Of a stretch of 64,000 nt of DNA, positions 63,986 to 64,000 are shown piece after piece. Both the position numbers and the translations under genes were made by a program. The DNA lies in the NCBI GenBank assembly GCA_028343155.1, contig JAOLXX010000009.1:21013-85012 (forward strand), read 5' to 3'. Source of the DNA: Polaribacter sp. (GTDB lineage: Bacteria > Bacteroidota > Bacteroidia > Flavobacteriales > Flavobacteriaceae). How positions within the stretch are numbered: the first letter of the stretch is position 1; the number at the start of each line of letters is the position of its first letter. Under the pieces are notes generated by a model. That model made no database searches. It was not told where the DNA came from and saw nothing but the letters and a program-made list of their open reading frames with translations.

Positions 63986-64000
63986 ATTATTCTTAAATAT

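Overview
The window comes from a marine Bacteroidota genome, most likely Flavobacteriaceae. The DNA is visibly AT-rich. Genes lack Shine-Dalgarno sites and start after A-rich leaders. It carries a SusC/SusD pair, a reg_prop/HATPase/REC/AraC hybrid two-component sensor, and many secreted proteins ending in type IX secretion (T9SS) sorting domains. I read the whole window as a large polysaccharide utilisation region for sulfated red-algal galactans, above all carrageenans. No rRNA, tRNA or CRISPR array was seen.

Layout. (1) 1-15.6 kb, plus strand: two sulfatases, a CarboxypepD_reg-like protein, a GH16 enzyme, a DUF4380 protein, then SusC, SusD, a SusE-like surface glycan-binding lipoprotein and a small lipoprotein. 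(2) 15.6-20.6 kb, plus: a GntP-type permease, an enolase-superfamily cycloisomerase/dehydratase, an aldehyde dehydrogenase and an HpcH/HpaI aldolase. This looks like an intracellular route for 3,6-anhydrogalactose. (3) 20.8-34.7 kb: a T9SS-exported protein of unknown function, three more GH16 enzymes, two sulfatases, a TPR/LuxR-type membrane regulator and two tandem AraC regulators. (4) 34.9-38.2 kb: a scar in which an N-truncated sulfatase pseudogene (plus) and a C-truncated sulfatase (minus) flank a DUF3987 primase/helicase-like gene, a small unknown gene and GGTAA repeats. (5) 38.3-59.6 kb, minus strand: an FAD oxidoreductase, two sulfatases, four GH82-like beta-helix proteins, two SASA esterases, a frameshifted GH42-like hydrolase, a GH110 alpha-galactosidase, a GH150 lambda-carrageenase and a frameshifted CBM-like T9SS protein. 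(6) 59.85-64 kb, minus: the hybrid two-component regulator.

How it may work: surface endo-enzymes (GH16, GH150 and perhaps GH82-like) cut the polymer. SusC/SusD and the glycan-binding lipoproteins capture and import the oligosaccharides. Sulfatases, GH110, the GH42-like enzyme and the esterases trim them. The cytoplasmic dehydrogenase, cycloisomerase and aldolase break down anhydrogalactose. The two halves converge on the 35-38 kb scar, so they may once have been separate loci, or one locus split by an insertion and deletion.

Best leads for novelty: the GH82-like quartet lacking the Asp of the iota-carrageenase catalytic pair; the kinase-free anhydrogalactose cassette; two 8-nt poly-A tracts that each break a secreted carbohydrate gene; and the mobile-element scar between two broken sulfatases. 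Family assignments rest on motifs read by eye and recalled knowledge. No database search was run.
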